Part shown: one piece after another, positions 53,776-62,356 of the stretch
How the letters are laid out: the number at the start of each line of letters is the position of its first letter
Position numbering within the stretch: position 1 is the first letter of the stretch
Assembly: GCA_965207385.1 (NCBI GenBank)
Contig: CBDBLZ010000014.1
Span: 27,371 to 91,370 of the forward strand
Direction of reading: 5' to 3'
Source: CAZXEU01 sp965207385
GTDB lineage: Bacteria; Bacteroidota; Rhodothermia; Rhodothermales; Bin80
Length of the DNA stretch: 64,000 bases
Program-made: the position numbers and the translations under genes
Notes under the pieces: model-generated
What the model was told of the DNA's origin: nothing
Database searches by the model: none
What the model saw: the letters and a program-made list of their open reading frames with translations, nothing else

Positions 53776-54182
53776 GAAGCGACGCTGGATGAACTGGATA
53801 CGTGACTGTCAATGTATGTATTAAACGGATTGCGGCTTTTTTGGTGCCTTGCTAGCTCGATTTGTGTCCACCCGGATGCGCTGCGAGCGGCTCGCAGACC
53901 GAGCTTGACCGAGTGGTCTTCGCCGTTCGCCAGGAGACGCCGACGGTCTCTCCACCCGTTCGAGGCGCGCTTGCCTTCGAGTACATGGCCCCCGGCCCAG
54001 GCCCCCGACGCGGGAATTCGTTGCTTCTGCGCCGAATCAGGGCAAGGCCGAAATAGCCCGGCCTGATCCCTTCTGTTGGATTCGGACCCTGCAGGCTGCC
54101 CGCACCTGGATCCGAGAGCCGGAACCGCATGCGGAATCAGCCATAATCGCGGTAGCCCGACGCAAATGACAGGGCGCCTGGC
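53776..54182. other. 407-bp divergent intergenic region, no gene recognised
   Basis: Lies between the PhoX-like gene (minus) and a propeller lipoprotein gene (plus), so it must contain both promoters. A 17-nt palindrome (53881-53897) and a 10-bp palindrome CCGCATGCGG (54125-54134) are present. No open frame resembles a known protein. Confidence 0.45.
53881..53897. repeat. 17-nt palindrome
   Basis: CTGCGAGC and GCTCGCAG arms flank one central G. It is about 105 bp upstream of the PhoX-like gene start, a plausible operator position. No regulator can be assigned. Confidence 0.4.
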
Positions 54183-55364
54183 ATGGTTCGCTGCAAATCC
54201 TGCATTCCGCGCATTTTACCGGTGCTTCTATTTGTGCCGGTGGCTCTTTCGGCATGCACGACTTCGGAAGATGAATCAGATGGTGTGCAAGGAAGGCTTG
54301 TCCATCCGATGCCAGATGCAATCCCCGGCTTCGCCCAGGCCCGTGATTTTGTGGGCGACGACGGCAATGCGATGGAGAGCAGCCAGCTGCGGGCGGTCGT
54401 CCAGACTCTTCAATCGGCGGCCGAGGCATTGACGATAGGTGTTAGCGAAGGCGACGAGCAAGAAGTGCTTGGACAAGTTGCCGACATCGAGGTGGACAAC
54501 GATGGCAACATGTACGTGCTGGACTCCGAATTCAGCCAGGTACGGGTCTACAGCCCCGAGGGCACGTTTCTTCATGCCGTAGGCGGACCCGGCGAGGGTC
54601 CCGGCGAATTCACCTCACCCCGATACCTCGACCTGGATCCGTCCGGCCGGATACTCGTCGCGGACAGGACGCATCAAATCACGGTATTTGAGCGCACGTA
54701 CGGAACTTACCGGTTGGCGATGGCCGTGCCGCTACCCTTCGAACCAAATGGCATGTGCGTTGGGGACGACGCCCTCCTCGTGCAGGGCATTACGGAAGAC
54801 TACTCCGGCGTCATAGCCCGTTTCTCTCTTTCCGGAGAAGAGATGGGCTCCTTCGGCGAGGGTTATGAGACCAGTTCCTTTACGGTGCGGACTTTCCTGA
54901 CTAGTGGGCTCATTGCGTGCACACGGCAACCTGAGACTGTAATGTATTTCCCTCTAAACCAACCGGTTATCTACGGTTACTCTCACGAGGGAGATATGCA
55001 GTGGGCAAGAAGGCTAACCGATTACGAACCGCTGGAATTTGTTCAGGAGGGAACAAGCGTGCGCTTTAGTGCCCTGAGCTCATTTGAGCAGGTAGCCGGG
55101 ACTGTACCGCTGCCTGAAGGGCATGTGATCGTCCAAATTGCTTTATCCACGGCAGAGAGCCGGACGTCCGTGGAAGGGGAGCGTTTTGCCGAGCTGCGAA
55201 CATATGTGATGTCGGCGCAGACGGGCGGGGCGATTTATGTGGGAAGCACGCTCCCGCGCATTTACGCGGTAACGGCTGAGCGAATGTATACGGCCAGGAC
55301 GTATCCATTTCCTCAGCTCACCGTGTACCGCTTTCTCCAGCAGCTTACCGCTCCTGCTGCTTGA
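54183..55364 (+). CDS. Six-bladed beta-propeller lipoprotein
   Basis: 393 residues. The lipoprotein signal MVRCKSCIPRILPVLLFVP ends in the lipobox LSAC (Cys at about 25). The rest is an NHL/six-bladed propeller of the kind common in Bacteroidota: DIEVDNDGNMYVLDSEFSQV, VRVYSPEGTFLHAVGGPGEG, FTSPRYLDLDPSGRILVADR. The order of motifs parallels the propeller half of the anti-sigma fusion at 6486-8141. Function is unknown; such proteins are surface or periplasmic. No operon partner is apparent. Confidence 0.8.
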   Translation: MVRCKSCIPRILPVLLFVPVALSACTTSEDESDGVQGRLVHPMPDAIPGFAQARDFVGDDGNAMESSQLRAVVQTLQSAAEALTIGVSEGDEQEVLGQVADIEVDNDGNMYVLDSEFSQVRVYSPEGTFLHAVGGPGEGPGEFTSPRYLDLDPSGRILVADRTHQITVFERTYGTYRLAMAVPLPFEPNGMCVGDDALLVQGITEDYSGVIARFSLSGEEMGSFGEGYETSSFTVRTFLTSGLIACTRQPETVMYFPLNQPVIYGYSHEGDMQWARRLTDYEPLEFVQEGTSVRFSALSSFEQVAGTVPLPEGHVIVQIALSTAESRTSVEGERFAELRTYVMSAQTGGAIYVGSTLPRIYAVTAERMYTARTYPFPQLTVYRFLQQLTAPAA

Positions 55365-55556
55365 TCGAAGCCATCCATATTTGCGATTTAGATTTGACGG
55401 CGACGGCAATCATGATCTCCGGGACTGAGGTCGTCTTGTAAATGGCCCGGCCATTTGTTCGGTCGATCCAAATGCGAGATGGTAAAGGAATCGCAGTTCT
55501 AGCTTCAACACAGATTTTTGCTGAAGAAGCGAGAACCAATACTGTCTACCTCACCA

Positions 55557-56624
55557 CTAGTCTTGCAAACGGTAGATCTCCAGTTCGCCGAGTTGGTTCA
55601 ATAACTGACTTCCGTAGGCCGTGGACGGCGTTTGGTACCCAATTGTGTAGTTGCCGTCCAGAACGCTCCTTGCGATCTGTACGGCTGCCTTGGCAGTAAA
55701 CCCATAGGGATCGGCGACGCGCAAGCTAGCTGCGCAGAGCTCGCCCGAAGCACGTTCCATTTCAGCGACAAATGTCGCGCTGCTCCTCTGCCTTAGTGCG
55801 GGATCCGGTCCAGCGGGAAATAGATCTATCAGCTTGCGGCCCATGCGCTGCGCAAGCCTAGTACTCAACATCCGGCCAAAATGCCGGCTCAGCCCGGACA
55901 CGAACCTGAAACGCGGGCTTGCCTTGATGTACGTTTCCACGTTGGGAATTCCCGTGGACCAGTAGGCGGTCGAAACATCGCCGAGTACGCTAACGAGCGC
56001 GGGCTCGGCAGCCCCTTCGAACCGAAATGCATGGCGGAGGCTTCCGGCGGCAATACGCACTATGCTGCCGTCTCGTCGCACTCGCAAGTTATTGACGCAT
56101 GCCAGGTTGGTCTTCGCGGTTCCGCGGGACATGGGGCACCGCGCATGAAGGGCGAGGCGCAGGATGCGAGCATCCGGGCACCGCTCCGCGAGGTCTGCAA
56201 CCAGCAGATCGCTCGGCACAACGTCAAAGCCGGCGCCGGGGAGCGCCATGATGCCGGCTCGCCGCGCCAGGGCATCCTCAGCCGCAAGCGCTTCGAAAAC
56301 GGCGATCTCGCCGGTGATGTCGACATAGTGCGTGCGGGAGCGGAGACAGGCCTCGAACATCGGCAACGCGGTCTCTGAAAACGGTCCCGCGCAGTGGAGG
56401 ACAACGGAGATGTCCCGCAAGGCATGGACCAGCCGGTCATGCTCGCCAAGGCTCAGTACGCGCGCCTCAAGGCCGCAGTCCTTGGCCAGCGACGATACGC
56501 TGGCTGGGTTTCTTGCCGCGAGAACCGGCCGAAGGCCTCGCCCGGTTGCTTCCGTCACCACGAGCCGGCCTGTATAGCCCGTGGCCCCGTAAATCATGAG
56601 CCGGGTGCGCTCTGGCGCAGACAT
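55557..56624 (-). CDS. Saccharopine dehydrogenase-like / trans-acting enoyl reductase-like protein
   Basis: 355 residues from the ATG at 56624. The N-terminal Rossmann domain has RLMIYGATGYTGRLV and PVLAARNPASVSSLAKDCG, followed by LHCAGPFSETALPMFEACL and the YVDITGEIAVFEAL motif typical of saccharopine dehydrogenase NADP-binding proteins and mycobacterial trans-acting enoyl reductases. The catalytic role is not predictable; substrates are likely carbonyl or enoyl compounds. The open frame extends 67 codons upstream with no family features and overlaps the esterase gene, so it was not used. It is 131 bp downstream of the esterase and may or may not share its transcript. Confidence 0.8.
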   Translation of the reverse strand: MSAPERTRLMIYGATGYTGRLVVTEATGRGLRPVLAARNPASVSSLAKDCGLEARVLSLGEHDRLVHALRDISVVLHCAGPFSETALPMFEACLRSRTHYVDITGEIAVFEALAAEDALARRAGIMALPGAGFDVVPSDLLVADLAERCPDARILRLALHARCPMSRGTAKTNLACVNNLRVRRDGSIVRIAAGSLRHAFRFEGAAEPALVSVLGDVSTAYWSTGIPNVETYIKASPRFRFVSGLSRHFGRMLSTRLAQRMGRKLIDLFPAGPDPALRQRSSATFVAEMERASGELCAASLRVADPYGFTAKAAVQIARSVLDGNYTIGYQTPSTAYGSQLLNQLGELEIYRLQD

Positions 56625-56755
56625 CAGCCTAATGGTTGTCCTTGAATGCGTTCTAGAATCGCAACGGGGCGCGCCTGGACGAAAGTACTGCCACAGCCTC
56701 GCAGATCCTGCCGCGATCGCGATCGGGCCACGCAACGAAACCGCATCGGCATGAC

Positions 56756-58003
56756 CTAGTCCGTACCACCAGCCGGGAAGAAATGAACAAGCGCATCGAT
56801 TAGATGCACCCGCCAGTTGCCCCACGTATGGCCTTCGGGATATTCGCGGTAGACATAATCGTAGCCCTTGGCTGAGAGGACTTCCCTGAAGCGCCTGTTG
56901 GCGGCGAGGAAATCAATCTCGTCATCCGGGAGCCATCCCTGGCCCACCTTGCGTTCATATAGGCCGATGTCGACGTAAAGGCGAATCGGCTTTGGGCTGG
57001 CTTGCCGGAAGGCCTCGATCAAGGTGTCACTCTGCAAGGAAAGATAGCCTGACTGGCTGTATCCGAGACCAAATACGTCGGGTTGCTGGAACGGGATGTA
57101 GACGCTCGCCAGGCCGGCGTAGGAATCGCCGGCCACCAGACGTGCAGAAGGCGCTTCTGTAAGCTGGTAGTGCTCCTCGACAAAGGGCACCAGCTCGTCT
57201 GCCATGAACCGCGCGTAATCCGGATTCAGGCCGTACTCGGTCGTCCGGTTCGGCATACCGGCCTCGTGCCTGTTGGGCGGTGAAATGAATACTGCCACCA
57301 CCGGAACGATCGCTCCCGACTCGATCAGGAAATCCAAGGCAGCAGGCGTGTGGGCGTATTCGATATAGTCCTGCCCGTCCAGGATGTAAACTGCGGGGTA
57401 GCGGGCACTTGAAGGCGCGTACCCGGGCGGCACGTACACGTGAATCTGCGTCTGGTAGCCCATTATGCCGGCAGGCAGAATATGCCGCTCCACCCGTTCG
57501 TAATCCCCCTGCCTGCCGGTGCGGACGGAGTCGAATACGCTCGGATATACATAACCCGGCATGGCGAGCTCCGAGTGGGCGCCCAGTCCGCTGAGTACCT
57601 TAAAGCGGCAAAGAGGATCTGTAGCCGGAGGCAAGTCATCCAGCAGCAGCAGATACTCCAGACGTGCTCCTGCCGAATACGTCCCGCGATAATAGTGCAC
57701 ATCGGTGCCTGCTATGCGCTCCATTTCGATTTCGTCGGCCCACTGGGTCATGTCACCCATTATCCGTACCCGGTTGGCAGGTCCCCTGTAGACAAATACG
57801 GCGGTCGTGTCGTTTTCCAAGTCGGGAGTGCCCGCAGCTTTTACCTGCTGCATGAAGGCCTCCGCAAGATCCTCGCGCGCGGACGCCTCCCCTGCTGCCG
57901 CCACGTCGAGTACCAGCTTGTCTATGTCCGGCATTTGCTCCATCGAACAAGCGGCGAGCAATCCGCAAACTGCCAGTAGCACTGCCAAGGATCGAATCAT
58001 CAT
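56756..58003 (-). CDS. Secreted esterase, enterochelin-esterase-like alpha/beta hydrolase
   Basis: 415 residues with a lipoprotein signal (lipobox LLAAC, Cys19). An early E-set/CBM48-like domain (about 65-150, VFVYRGPANRVRIMGDMTQW) precedes an esterase D/Fes-type hydrolase (about 175-410) with YPAVYILDGQDYIEY, nucleophile Ser294 in AGDSYAGLAS and His392 in PEGHTWGNWR. Relatives hydrolyse siderophore lactones, feruloyl esters or other acyl esters. Its ATG overlaps the TGA of the upstream glycosidase-like gene (ATGA), making it the last gene of the five-gene coupled operon and its only clearly exported product. Confidence 0.85.
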   Translation of the reverse strand: MMIRSLAVLLAVCGLLAACSMEQMPDIDKLVLDVAAAGEASAREDLAEAFMQQVKAAGTPDLENDTTAVFVYRGPANRVRIMGDMTQWADEIEMERIAGTDVHYYRGTYSAGARLEYLLLLDDLPPATDPLCRFKVLSGLGAHSELAMPGYVYPSVFDSVRTGRQGDYERVERHILPAGIMGYQTQIHVYVPPGYAPSSARYPAVYILDGQDYIEYAHTPAALDFLIESGAIVPVVAVFISPPNRHEAGMPNRTTEYGLNPDYARFMADELVPFVEEHYQLTEAPSARLVAGDSYAGLASVYIPFQQPDVFGLGYSQSGYLSLQSDTLIEAFRQASPKPIRLYVDIGLYERKVGQGWLPDDEIDFLAANRRFREVLSAKGYDYVYREYPEGHTWGNWRVHLIDALVHFFPAGGTD

Positions 58004-60063
58004 TCCATTGGGAATACTCCGTCCTTGTCGGCTCCGAATCGCCTGCCGTGATAGGCTATCCCGAGAAGTTCGGCCTCGGGATCGAATTTGCCAAACTGCG
58101 GCCTCGCCGCGAGGGCTCCAACTGCGGCCGGCCTCAAGCCGAATATGCCCTGCACGATGGCTCCCACCCAGCTCCCGCTTGATGAACTGTGCCAGTCGTT
58201 GATGTACGGCATGCCGGAGGGAGCCTTGCGGGCACCGCCCGCTTCCGGTGCCATCACACTGTCCGCAAAGTGCGCCTGTCCAAAGGGCCCCTGGTTGGCG
58301 CTGCGCGCCAGTTGCTTCAGCCAGCCGAATGCCAGGTCCACCTCTCCGATCCGGTACAGTCCCCGGACAATTTCAGGAGGCCACGCCGGATAGGCTCCTG
58401 TCCACTGGTGATCAGGACGGACACTGAACAGGACGTCTTCGTCAAGAGGAGACAGGGCATGCATCCAGGTCTCCGTCTGCAATTCACGCCTGAAAAAGTC
58501 GGTCATCTCGGACTTCTGTCTCGCTGTCAGATCGTCGGCAATGGTATTGAGAACGGTAAGCAAATCGTAGCAATGACGGACTGCGCGCAACGTGCCGTCG
58601 GCCTGGCGGGCCCTCCAGAAGCCCCTTCCCTTTACGTACAGCGGCAGGATGCGTGCCACCAGCCGACTTGCTTCCAGGCGGAGTTCCCGGGCCTGGCTGC
58701 CGTCCCCGAGCGCGTCTGCCAGCTGCGCGACGGCCCGCATGCAAAAGACGCTCGCCGCATTGAGCGATGCGACTTCATTGGTATAGCTGCTTACGCATTC
58801 CAGCAGATTGAACAGGCTCCCGTAGCTGGCAAGACCACTCGGTTGGCTGAACTGCCTCCAGCTCAGAGCATACCGGACGAGGAATCCGTAGACGGACTGG
58901 TCCGTGCCTTCAATCCGGCTGCGCAGCCACGATACATCTCCCGACCATCGCACGTATGCGCACGCCATGCGCACCATGGCATAGTCATTGACGGCATACC
59001 AGGGGCCGATGGCGCTTCCCGTCAGGTACTCCGTCCCAAAATGCCGGTGCACATCCATTCGCATCCAGCGCTCTAGGCTGGCCTTCAAAACGGAGGGATC
59101 CAGCAGCGCGTGCACCGGAGCACTCAGGGCGTAGTCCCAAAGCACCATCGCGGTCTGCCAATAGCGCGGCATAAGCGTGTCGTACGTGCGCCCGTGAGCG
59201 GAATACGGACCCTCCCTCCTTAAATAGGCGACTCCGAGGGCGCCCATCCAATAGAGCTTCCGGATATCGGCATCATTGGTTACAAGCACGGGAAGGCATC
59301 CCGAATAGCTGTCACTCTCCGGAGCAAAGAGGGCCTTGAGCTCCGCATTCCAGCTGGCTCTTGCCCGCGCCAGCTCTCCGGGCACGTCTCTGATCAGCGC
59401 ATCGTAGACCGCACCGGCCTGCGCTTCATCCTCGCCTGTGACATGAACGTAGTGGAAGCACTGCCGGGCTCCCGGCGCAAGCTCCAGCGCATGCCGGAAG
59501 CTGCTGCGGTCCTGGCGTGCTGCTCGAGGCCACGTCCCCTGCAGGCAAACGGCCTTGCTGCGGCGCGCCCGGAAGACCAGGGCCGCCCGCGCTCTGTCGA
59601 TCTCCACGACGTTGTCCAACTCAGATGGCGCCGATGCGGCGCTCCAGGGCCCGGCGGACCTCGTGATGCCACCCTGAACCCTGAGGCCCACCTCCAAATC
59701 CTGCTTCGCCCCGCTCCTGTTCTCAATGGCCACTTCCATCACTACGGCCATCTTTCCGACCGCCAGGGCGGTAGTCGAGCTGAGATACAGTCCCTTGTAC
59801 GAGGCTTCGCGAACCACCCTGTCCGGATACCAGGTAATGGTAACCGCCCGGCCCAGCGCCGGAAAATGCCAACCGTCCAGCATCAGGGATGCCGTCGGCA
59901 CTTCCGCCGTGGCAAAGGGCGGAAAACTCAGACAACGGATACAGGCGAGGTCCGTCGTCACTTGCACGCAACCCAGGAAATTGGTCAGGCCCGGCGCATT
60001 GAAGCAGTCGCCGAAGCGATGCGTCATTGGCGCGCTGCCAAGATCGTCGACCTGTGGAATCAT
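58000..60063 (-). CDS. (alpha/alpha)6-barrel glycosidase-like protein, copy 1
   Basis: 687 residues from the ATG at 60063, which overlaps the enolase-like stop as ATGA (an ATG at 60075 is also open). There is no signal peptide, so it is probably cytosolic. An N-terminal beta-sandwich (about 60-190, TITWYPDRVVREASYKGLYL, MEVAIENRSG) precedes a helical barrel (about 250-670), the layout of GH15, GH63, GH65 and GH94 enzymes. Blocks shared with copy 2 include RTYDTLMPRYWQ, LWDY, GTEYLTG, WYAVNDYAMV, RHCYDLLTVLN, DHQWTGAYPAWPPE and NQGPFGQAHFADSVM. The acids in these blocks are candidate catalytic residues. I could not place it in a numbered GH family; hydrolase or phosphorylase activity are both possible. 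Confidence 0.72.
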   Translation of the reverse strand: MIPQVDDLGSAPMTHRFGDCFNAPGLTNFLGCVQVTTDLACIRCLSFPPFATAEVPTASLMLDGWHFPALGRAVTITWYPDRVVREASYKGLYLSSTTALAVGKMAVVMEVAIENRSGAKQDLEVGLRVQGGITRSAGPWSAASAPSELDNVVEIDRARAALVFRARRSKAVCLQGTWPRAARQDRSSFRHALELAPGARQCFHYVHVTGEDEAQAGAVYDALIRDVPGELARARASWNAELKALFAPESDSYSGCLPVLVTNDADIRKLYWMGALGVAYLRREGPYSAHGRTYDTLMPRYWQTAMVLWDYALSAPVHALLDPSVLKASLERWMRMDVHRHFGTEYLTGSAIGPWYAVNDYAMVRMACAYVRWSGDVSWLRSRIEGTDQSVYGFLVRYALSWRQFSQPSGLASYGSLFNLLECVSSYTNEVASLNAASVFCMRAVAQLADALGDGSQARELRLEASRLVARILPLYVKGRGFWRARQADGTLRAVRHCYDLLTVLNTIADDLTARQKSEMTDFFRRELQTETWMHALSPLDEDVLFSVRPDHQWTGAYPAWPPEIVRGLYRIGEVDLAFGWLKQLARSANQGPFGQAHFADSVMAPEAGGARKAPSGMPYINDWHSSSSGSWVGAIVQGIFGLRPAAVGALAARPQFGKFDPEAELLGIAYHGRRFGADKDGVFPME

Positions 60064-61373
60064 CCTTGCCAACACCCCTGTTTTCCGATCGCGGACCTGC
60101 CGGCAAAGGCATCCGGAAGCTGTTCGCTTATGCGCAGCAGCTGATTGTATTTGGACAGGCGCGATGACCTGGCAAGGGATCCAACCTTGATCTGCCCGGC
60201 ATTTAGTCCGACGGCCAGGTCCGCCAGCGTCGCGTCCTCCGTTTCTCCCGACCGTGCGGAAAAGACGGTTTGGAGGCCTGCCCGCCTTGCATACCGGACG
60301 GCAGCCACCACCTCCGTGACCGTCCCGATCTGGTTCATCTTGACAAGCACTGCATTGGCGGCGCGCTGCCTGATGCCATTCCGGATGCGCTGCGGATTGG
60401 TCGTGAACAGGTCATCTCCCACCAGCTGGATACGGGAGCCTAGCCGGTCCGTCAGGCGCTGCCAGCCTTGCCAGTCCTGCTCGTCAAGTCCGTCTTCAAT
60501 CGAGAGGACCGGATAGCGCACGGCCCAGTCCTCGAGCAGCGATATCATTTCGTCCGCCGTCAGCTCGCGGCCATCCAGCCGAAGGGCATAGCACCCCCTT
60601 GCACCGTCATGGAAGTACGACGCCGCCACATCAAGGGCGATCGCCATATCGTCGCCGGGCGCCAGGCCGGCGCGTTCTATTGCCGAGCACAGCACTTCGA
60701 GCGGCGCCTCATTCGAAGGCAGCAGCGGACCGAATCCACCTTCATCGGCGACAAGGGATGCTATGTGGCCACGTTCCGCAAGGATATCACGGGTAGCCCA
60801 GTACACGGCCGAGACCATCTCCAGTGCCCGTGCGAAGCTTGGCGCTCCAACGGGAATGACCATGTAGTCCTGAAAATCGAGCTGGCCTCCGGCATGCATC
60901 CCCCCGCTGATAATGTTCACCATGGGCATCGGCAGGCTTAGCCGCTCCTCGGCGGGCAGGTAACGCTCCGCAAGGTATTCATACAGGGGCATACCCGCCG
61001 CCTGCGCACTGGCATGAAGGGCGGCAAAGGATACCCCAACAATGGCATTGGACCCCAGACGCTTCTTGGTGGCTGTGCCATCCAGGACCGCCAGGGCATT
61101 GTCCAGTACCTCCTGGTCTTCCGAATCTATCCCCTTGACAAACTCCGCAATCTCGTTGTTGACAAGCCTGACGGCCTTCAAGACCCCCTTGCCCTGGTAT
61201 CGCTTCGGATCGAGATCCCGCAACTCGCTGGCCTCATGCCGCCCGGTCGACGCCCCGGAAGGTACCATCATCCGGCCCCTGTGGCCGGATGCCAGCTGCA
61301 CCTCCACCTCCACCGTGGGCAGCCCGCGCGAATCCAGCACCTCGCGGGCGATAACATGTGTAATGCGGCTCAC
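60060..61373 (-). CDS. Divergent enolase-like protein
   Basis: 437 residues with the whole enolase fold. The GTG start (61373) overlaps the kinase TGA. Conserved: loop PSGASTG (38-44), His160, Glu211 (ADEGG), the Mg ligands Asp248, Glu293 and Asp320, Lys345 (VKMNQIG) and Lys396 (GQIKVGS). Not conserved: the catalytic Glu168 of VDIQEFM is Asp169 (LDFQDYM), the DNN of GGxHADN is AGG, SRGNPT reads SRGLPT, and His373 of SHRSGE is Ala373 (SARSGETED). Normal enolase converts 2-phosphoglycerate to phosphoenolpyruvate. These changes, and a setting between a kinase and two glycosidase-like genes, suggest a specialised paralogue, although some enolase activity cannot be excluded. It could still be the genome's only enolase, so no gene symbol is given. 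Confidence 0.85.
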   Translation of the reverse strand: MSRITHVIAREVLDSRGLPTVEVEVQLASGHRGRMMVPSGASTGRHEASELRDLDPKRYQGKGVLKAVRLVNNEIAEFVKGIDSEDQEVLDNALAVLDGTATKKRLGSNAIVGVSFAALHASAQAAGMPLYEYLAERYLPAEERLSLPMPMVNIISGGMHAGGQLDFQDYMVIPVGAPSFARALEMVSAVYWATRDILAERGHIASLVADEGGFGPLLPSNEAPLEVLCSAIERAGLAPGDDMAIALDVAASYFHDGARGCYALRLDGRELTADEMISLLEDWAVRYPVLSIEDGLDEQDWQGWQRLTDRLGSRIQLVGDDLFTTNPQRIRNGIRQRAANAVLVKMNQIGTVTEVVAAVRYARRAGLQTVFSARSGETEDATLADLAVGLNAGQIKVGSLARSSRLSKYNQLLRISEQLPDAFAGRSAIGKQGCWQG

Positions 61374-62356
61374 TTCAGTTCCCAGGCCTGCTGTATCATC
61401 TCCAGCGGATCTTCCCTTTCCGGTCGCTGGATCCACTCTGTGGCGACTGTGCGGATGCGCGCCCGCAGGGATTCGCCCCTTACATACGGCATGGGAGATT
61501 TGCCGTCCAGCCGGGCCAGGAGCATCAGCCCCAGGTGAGGAATCAGGCCCCCGACAGCGCGGCCGTAGCCCCGCAGAAACCCCTTGGCAAGCTCCAGCGC
61601 CTCCGCCTCGCGCCCGAGCGCCCAGCCCTTGAGCATAATGTGACCCAAACAGAAGGACGCGTCATACAAGGGGTGTCCCCAGTGCGAGACTTCAAAGTCA
61701 AGCAGCACGATGCTTCCCCGCGACCCGATGAGCATGTTCTTGGGCGAGAAGTCTCCGTGCACTAGGCACCTGCGCTGGGACAGAAGATCCTCGATAAGCC
61801 TGCATATCGACTCACGGAGTGCCGGATACCTGCCAATGAGAAAGCGGTGAAACGGATCTATGCGCAGCTGTTCGAAGAATGCCAGGTCCATGATTGGGCG
61901 CCGGGCCCGTGCGTCGACCTCCTGGCTTTTCTGCTGGATTCTTCGCAGCAGCGAACCGGCGGAATGGGCGACCGACGCTTCAAGCACCCCGCTCATCAGG
62001 CGCTCCTTCCAGGACTGCGCATTCTCCGGTGCGCTGGTCATCACGAAGACGTGCTGCTCCGCGTCCGCATGCAGAATCTCCGGCACCGTATGCTTCGGCA
62101 ATAGGGTCGCCAATAGCTGCATCGTCGCCTGCTCCCGCTGTGCGCGCGCGACATCTGCGTACCAATCGATCTCCGTCGCCAGTTTTGGCAGCGGCTGCTT
62201 GAGCACCCATCGGCCCCGGGGCGTGACCACGCTCCAGACGTGATTCGACACCCCGCCCGGCAAGGCCGTTACGTGTGGCAACTCACCCGGAGACACCCAC
62301 CCCTTGCGCTGCAGGTAGGCCGCGACACGCTCGCATGTTGACAGGTTCTCAATCAG
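61370..62356 (-). CDS. APH-fold small-molecule kinase (phosphotransferase family)
   Basis: Kinase of the APH/choline kinase/methylthioribose kinase fold. The N-lobe has LPGGVSNHVWSVVTPRGRWVLKQ (cited by its ends), the catalytic loop is VHGDFSPKNML and the metal motif is LLDFEVSHWGHPLYDASF. The first GTG (62296) would start inside the N-lobe. The frame continues 20 codons upstream with family-like CERVAAYLQRKGWV and meets a CTG at 62356 that overlaps the previous gene's stop as CTGA. All other junctions of this operon are NTGA overlaps, so a CTG start is favoured here. The conservative gene is 61370-62296 (308 residues); the longer form has 328. It presumably phosphorylates a sugar or alcohol processed by neighbours. 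Confidence 0.75.
   Translation of the reverse strand: MIENLSTCERVAAYLQRKGWVSPGELPHVTALPGGVSNHVWSVVTPRGRWVLKQPLPKLATEIDWYADVARAQREQATMQLLATLLPKHTVPEILHADAEQHVFVMTSAPENAQSWKERLMSGVLEASVAHSAGSLLRRIQQKSQEVDARARRPIMDLAFFEQLRIDPFHRFLIGRYPALRESICRLIEDLLSQRRCLVHGDFSPKNMLIGSRGSIVLLDFEVSHWGHPLYDASFCLGHIMLKGWALGREAEALELAKGFLRGYGRAVGGLIPHLGLMLLARLDGKSPMPYVRGESLRARIRTVATEWIQRPEREDPLEMIQQAWELK

Noticed and set aside
55345..55539. 64-codon minus-strand open frame in the gap after the propeller lipoprotein
   Set aside because: Contains RIWIDRTNGRAIYKTT, which looks protein-like, but there is no start context or family; it could be a remnant, so I did not annotate it as a gene.
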